From positions 1-7,898 of the forward strand of contig JAKLHH010000315.1 of the NCBI GenBank assembly GCA_022710245.1: a DNA stretch of 7,898 nt, read 5' to 3'. Made by a program: the position numbers and the translations under genes. How positions within the stretch are numbered: the first letter of the stretch is position 1; each line of letters begins with the position of its first letter. The DNA is from Myxococcota bacterium (GTDB lineage: Bacteria > Myxococcota > Polyangia > GCA-2747355 > JAKLHH01). This document shows positions 6,065 through 7,898 of the stretch, piece after piece. Under the pieces are notes generated by a model. The model had not been told where the DNA came from. It did no database searches and saw only the letters and a list, made by a program, of their open reading frames with translations.

Positions 6065-7026
6065 GTCTCCAGCACCAGGCGCGCGAGCGCCTCGATGAAG
6101 CGTGGGTCGTCGTTGAGCGAAGGGCAACGCGCGAACGCGGTGGCGCCGCGCGCGAGGCACGCGGGGCGCATGCGCAGGTCCACCTCGTGGAGGGTCTCGA
6201 TGTGATCGGAGACGAAGCTGACCGGCACCAGGAGCAGGCGCCGCTCGCCCCCGTCGATCAGGCCGTCCAGGAGCTGCTGGATCTCTGGCTGCAGCCAGCG
6301 CACCGGCCCGCTGCGGCTCTGGAAGCCCAGGTGCCAGCGCTGGAGGCCGAGCCGGCGGACCACGCCGTCCACGGTGGCCCGGATCTGCCGCTCGTAGGGA
6401 TCCCCCTCGTCGATCATCCGCTGCGGCAGGCTGTGGGCCGAGAAGACCACCGCCGGCGCGGGCTCGCCCAGGCTGGCCAGGCCCTCAGCGACCTTCGCGG
6501 AGAGCGCGTCGAGGTAGCCGGGGTGGGCGTGGAAGTCCTCGAGCCGCGTCAGCTCGAGGCGCGCGCCGGCGGCGGTCACCGCGCGGTCGAGGTCGCGGAA
6601 GCTCGAGCCGGTGGTGGCGCCCGAGTACTGGGGATAGAGCGGCAGCGCGAGGCAGCGGGTCACCCCGGCCGCGAGGAGGCGGGCCACCGCCGCGTCGGCG
6701 CGGGGGGCGCTGTAGCGCATGGCGATCTCCACCCGGAACTCGCCGTGCGGCGCGAGCGCGGCGGCGAGGAGCTCCGCCTGGCGCGAGGTGATGCGGCCGA
6801 GCGGCGACCCGCCGCCGATCTCGGCGTAGTAGCGGCGGACGCGCGGGGCGCGGAGCCGGGTGATCAGCCGGGCGAAGGCGGGCTGCAGGAGCCGGCCGCC
6901 GGGCAGCCGGATCAGATCGCGATCCGAGAAGAGCTGGCGCAGGAAGGGCGCCACCTCGTCCAGGGTCGCGGGTCCTCCCATGTAGAGCAGGCAGATGCCG
7001 GTCGCAGCCATGAGCGGACGAAACAT
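6019..7026 (-). CDS. hemH: Ferrochelatase (protoheme ferro-lyase)
   Basis: Inserts Fe2+ into the porphyrin ring at the end of heme synthesis. It has 335 residues, usual for bacterial HemH. Family landmarks appear in order: LYMGGP (14-19), IGGGSPL (70-76), LPLYPQYS (128-135), FSAHSLP with the metal-site His198 (195-201), FQSRSGPVRWLQP (235-247) and SDHIETLHEVD (273-283), whose Glu residues correspond to the second active-site group. Three Cys lie near the C-terminus (290, 301, 322); some bacterial ferrochelatases hold a [2Fe-2S] cluster, but I cannot assign one here. The start is either ATG 7026 or ATG 7011. The shorter form begins five residues later, immediately before the conserved strand, and neither has a good Shine-Dalgarno. 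It is the first gene of a pair with hemY, reversed from pathway order. Confidence 0.97.
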   Translation of the reverse strand: MFRPLMAATGICLLYMGGPATLDEVAPFLRQLFSDRDLIRLPGGRLLQPAFARLITRLRAPRVRRYYAEIGGGSPLGRITSRQAELLAAALAPHGEFRVEIAMRYSAPRADAAVARLLAAGVTRCLALPLYPQYSGATTGSSFRDLDRAVTAAGARLELTRLEDFHAHPGYLDALSAKVAEGLASLGEPAPAVVFSAHSLPQRMIDEGDPYERQIRATVDGVVRRLGLQRWHLGFQSRSGPVRWLQPEIQQLLDGLIDGGERRLLLVPVSFVSDHIETLHEVDLRMRPACLARGATAFARCPSLNDDPRFIEALARLVLETCQRPPIAQQALPTS

Positions 7027-7054
7027 ACTTTACTTGCGGCCCTGGTGGTACCAA
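7027..7054 (-). promoter_or_regulatory. Weak candidate sigma-70-like promoter for hemH-hemY
   Basis: On the minus strand TTGGTA (7049-7054) and TAAAGT (7027-7032) are 16 bases apart, each matching four of six consensus positions. It lies in the 39-bp divergent gap. If real, transcription would begin near 7020, beyond ATG 7026, which would favour ATG 7011 as the hemH start on a very short leader. Matches of this quality arise by chance. Confidence 0.2.
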
Positions 7055-7065
7055 GAATCCAGCTG

Positions 7066-7896
7066 ATGAGGCCCGGACGACCCTCCCCTGTGCTCCGCCA
7101 CCATGTGCTGGCGCTCGCCGCGCTGCTGGCGCTGGGCGCGTGCTCGGGCTGCTCGTTCGACGCGAGCGGGCTCACCTTCCCCGAGGCCAGGGCTGGCGAT
7201 CAGGCGGTGGACGCCGCCGGCGATCGCGGCGATCTCCGCGCGGCGGACGGCGCTCGCCTGGAGCAGCGCGTGGACCTTCCGCTCAAACCGGACCAGGCGC
7301 CGACCTGCAACCCGGCGAGCTGCAGCGGCTGCTGCGAGGGTAACACCTGCAGGCCCGGCAACCAGAACGAGCTCTGCGGCGCGCTCGGCGGGAACTGCCT
7401 GAGCTGCACCGCGACGAGCCAGATCTGCGGCGCGGGAGGCGTCTGCGGCGACTGCGCCAAGAGCTCCGAGTGCAGCGGCAACGCCGTCTGCTTCAGCAAG
7501 GCGTGCGTGCCGCCCTTCTCGTCGCCCAAGTGGAAGGTCACCATCATCTCCGCCAAGGTCACCAGCGACAACCAGGGCGTCGACTGGGACGGCGGCAACA
7601 AGAAGCCCGACCCTCTGGTGACCTTCAACATCGACGCCAAGCTGGCCGTCGCGACCACGACCAAGAACGACGAGTACGAGCCGGTCTGGGACGAGACCAC
7701 CTACGTGCCCATCGCCGCCGCCTCGGTGCTCGAGTTCGTCGTCGAGGACGAGGACGGCAGCACCGACGACCTGATCGGCACGGTGACCCTCAAGGGCTCG
7801 CAGCTGCTCTCGGTGCTCAAGGCGGGAACCTACACCGGCAGCGACTCGACCGGCGGCCTGAGCGAGCTGAAGCTCGCCTTCGAGCCGTCGTCCTGA
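7066..7896 (+). CDS. Secreted lipoprotein with Cys-rich region and C2-like domain
   Basis: A 276-residue surface or periplasmic lipoprotein of unknown function. Residues 1-26 form a signal peptide with an Arg/His-containing start, a hydrophobic core and lipobox LGAC (Cys26, Ser at +2). A low-complexity Asp/Ala/Arg linker follows to about residue 77. Residues 81-147 hold 14 cysteines in short, irregularly spaced loops, an even number that would allow seven disulfides. From about 155 to 272 the sequence resembles a C2 beta-sandwich: acidic residues around WDGGNKKPDP (174-183), EPVWDET (205-211) and a VVEDEDGSTDDLIG loop (225-238), which are typical positions for calcium and phospholipid binding. 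The start ATG 7066 has no strong ribosome site; GTG 7090 would still leave a usable signal peptide. It diverges from hemH and has no known tie to heme synthesis. Calcium-dependent binding of membrane, cell wall or partner protein is inference. Confidence 0.85.
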   Translation: MRPGRPSPVLRHHVLALAALLALGACSGCSFDASGLTFPEARAGDQAVDAAGDRGDLRAADGARLEQRVDLPLKPDQAPTCNPASCSGCCEGNTCRPGNQNELCGALGGNCLSCTATSQICGAGGVCGDCAKSSECSGNAVCFSKACVPPFSSPKWKVTIISAKVTSDNQGVDWDGGNKKPDPLVTFNIDAKLAVATTTKNDEYEPVWDETTYVPIAAASVLEFVVEDEDGSTDDLIGTVTLKGSQLLSVLKAGTYTGSDSTGGLSELKLAFEPSS

Positions 7897-7898
7897 GG

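Noticed and set aside
6037..7065. Long plus-strand frame running through hemH into the C2 lipoprotein
   Set aside because: The part before 7066 is antisense to hemH and has biased, domain-free sequence. A lipoprotein signal peptide begins at 7066, which marks the real start.

Overview
The window is GC-rich bacterial chromosome and reads like a member of the Myxococcota (formerly Deltaproteobacteria). Four features point there: a Ser/Thr kinase with the HRDVSPSN catalytic loop common in that group, a lipoprotein with a dense cysteine block, an Asp/Cys-rich calcium-type motif inside a secreted thioredoxin-fold protein, and an oxygen-dependent protoporphyrinogen oxidase beside ferrochelatase. 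The organism assignment is inference. No mobile element, CRISPR array, rRNA or tRNA was seen.

Layout. Positions 1-106 hold no gene. Two minus-strand genes follow in transcription order: a 539-residue lipoprotein with three thioredoxin-fold regions (2697 to 1078), then a UbiA-family membrane prenyltransferase (about 1006 to 107). A 9-bp GC-rich hairpin lies between them. Positions 2698-3181 form a 484-bp intergenic region between divergent genes and contain several nested inverted repeats. A plus-strand eukaryotic-type Ser/Thr kinase follows (3182-4594) and converges on a minus-strand heme pair. In that pair ferrochelatase hemH is transcribed first (7026 to 6019) and overlaps the start of protoporphyrinogen oxidase hemY (6064 to 4631). 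A plus-strand lipoprotein with a cysteine-rich region and a C2-like domain (7066-7896) diverges from hemH across only 39 bp.

How the genes fit together. The hemH-hemY pair is clear: the two enzymes catalyse the last two steps of protoheme synthesis and are probably translationally coupled. The thioredoxin-fold lipoprotein and the prenyltransferase may form a second unit. Quinones are a common product of UbiA enzymes and a common electron acceptor for envelope thiol chemistry, so a link is possible but unproven. The kinase and the C2 lipoprotein have no evident partner here.

The least ordinary items are four. The lipoprotein carries a duplicated GILT-like domain with matching cysteine spacing but CPYG/CPFG in place of CxxC. 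The prenyltransferase frame has no ATG, GTG or TTG start before its first membrane segment. The intergenic region is unusually structured. The C2 lipoprotein has 14 cysteines in 67 residues. I did not find a complete new defence or mobile system.
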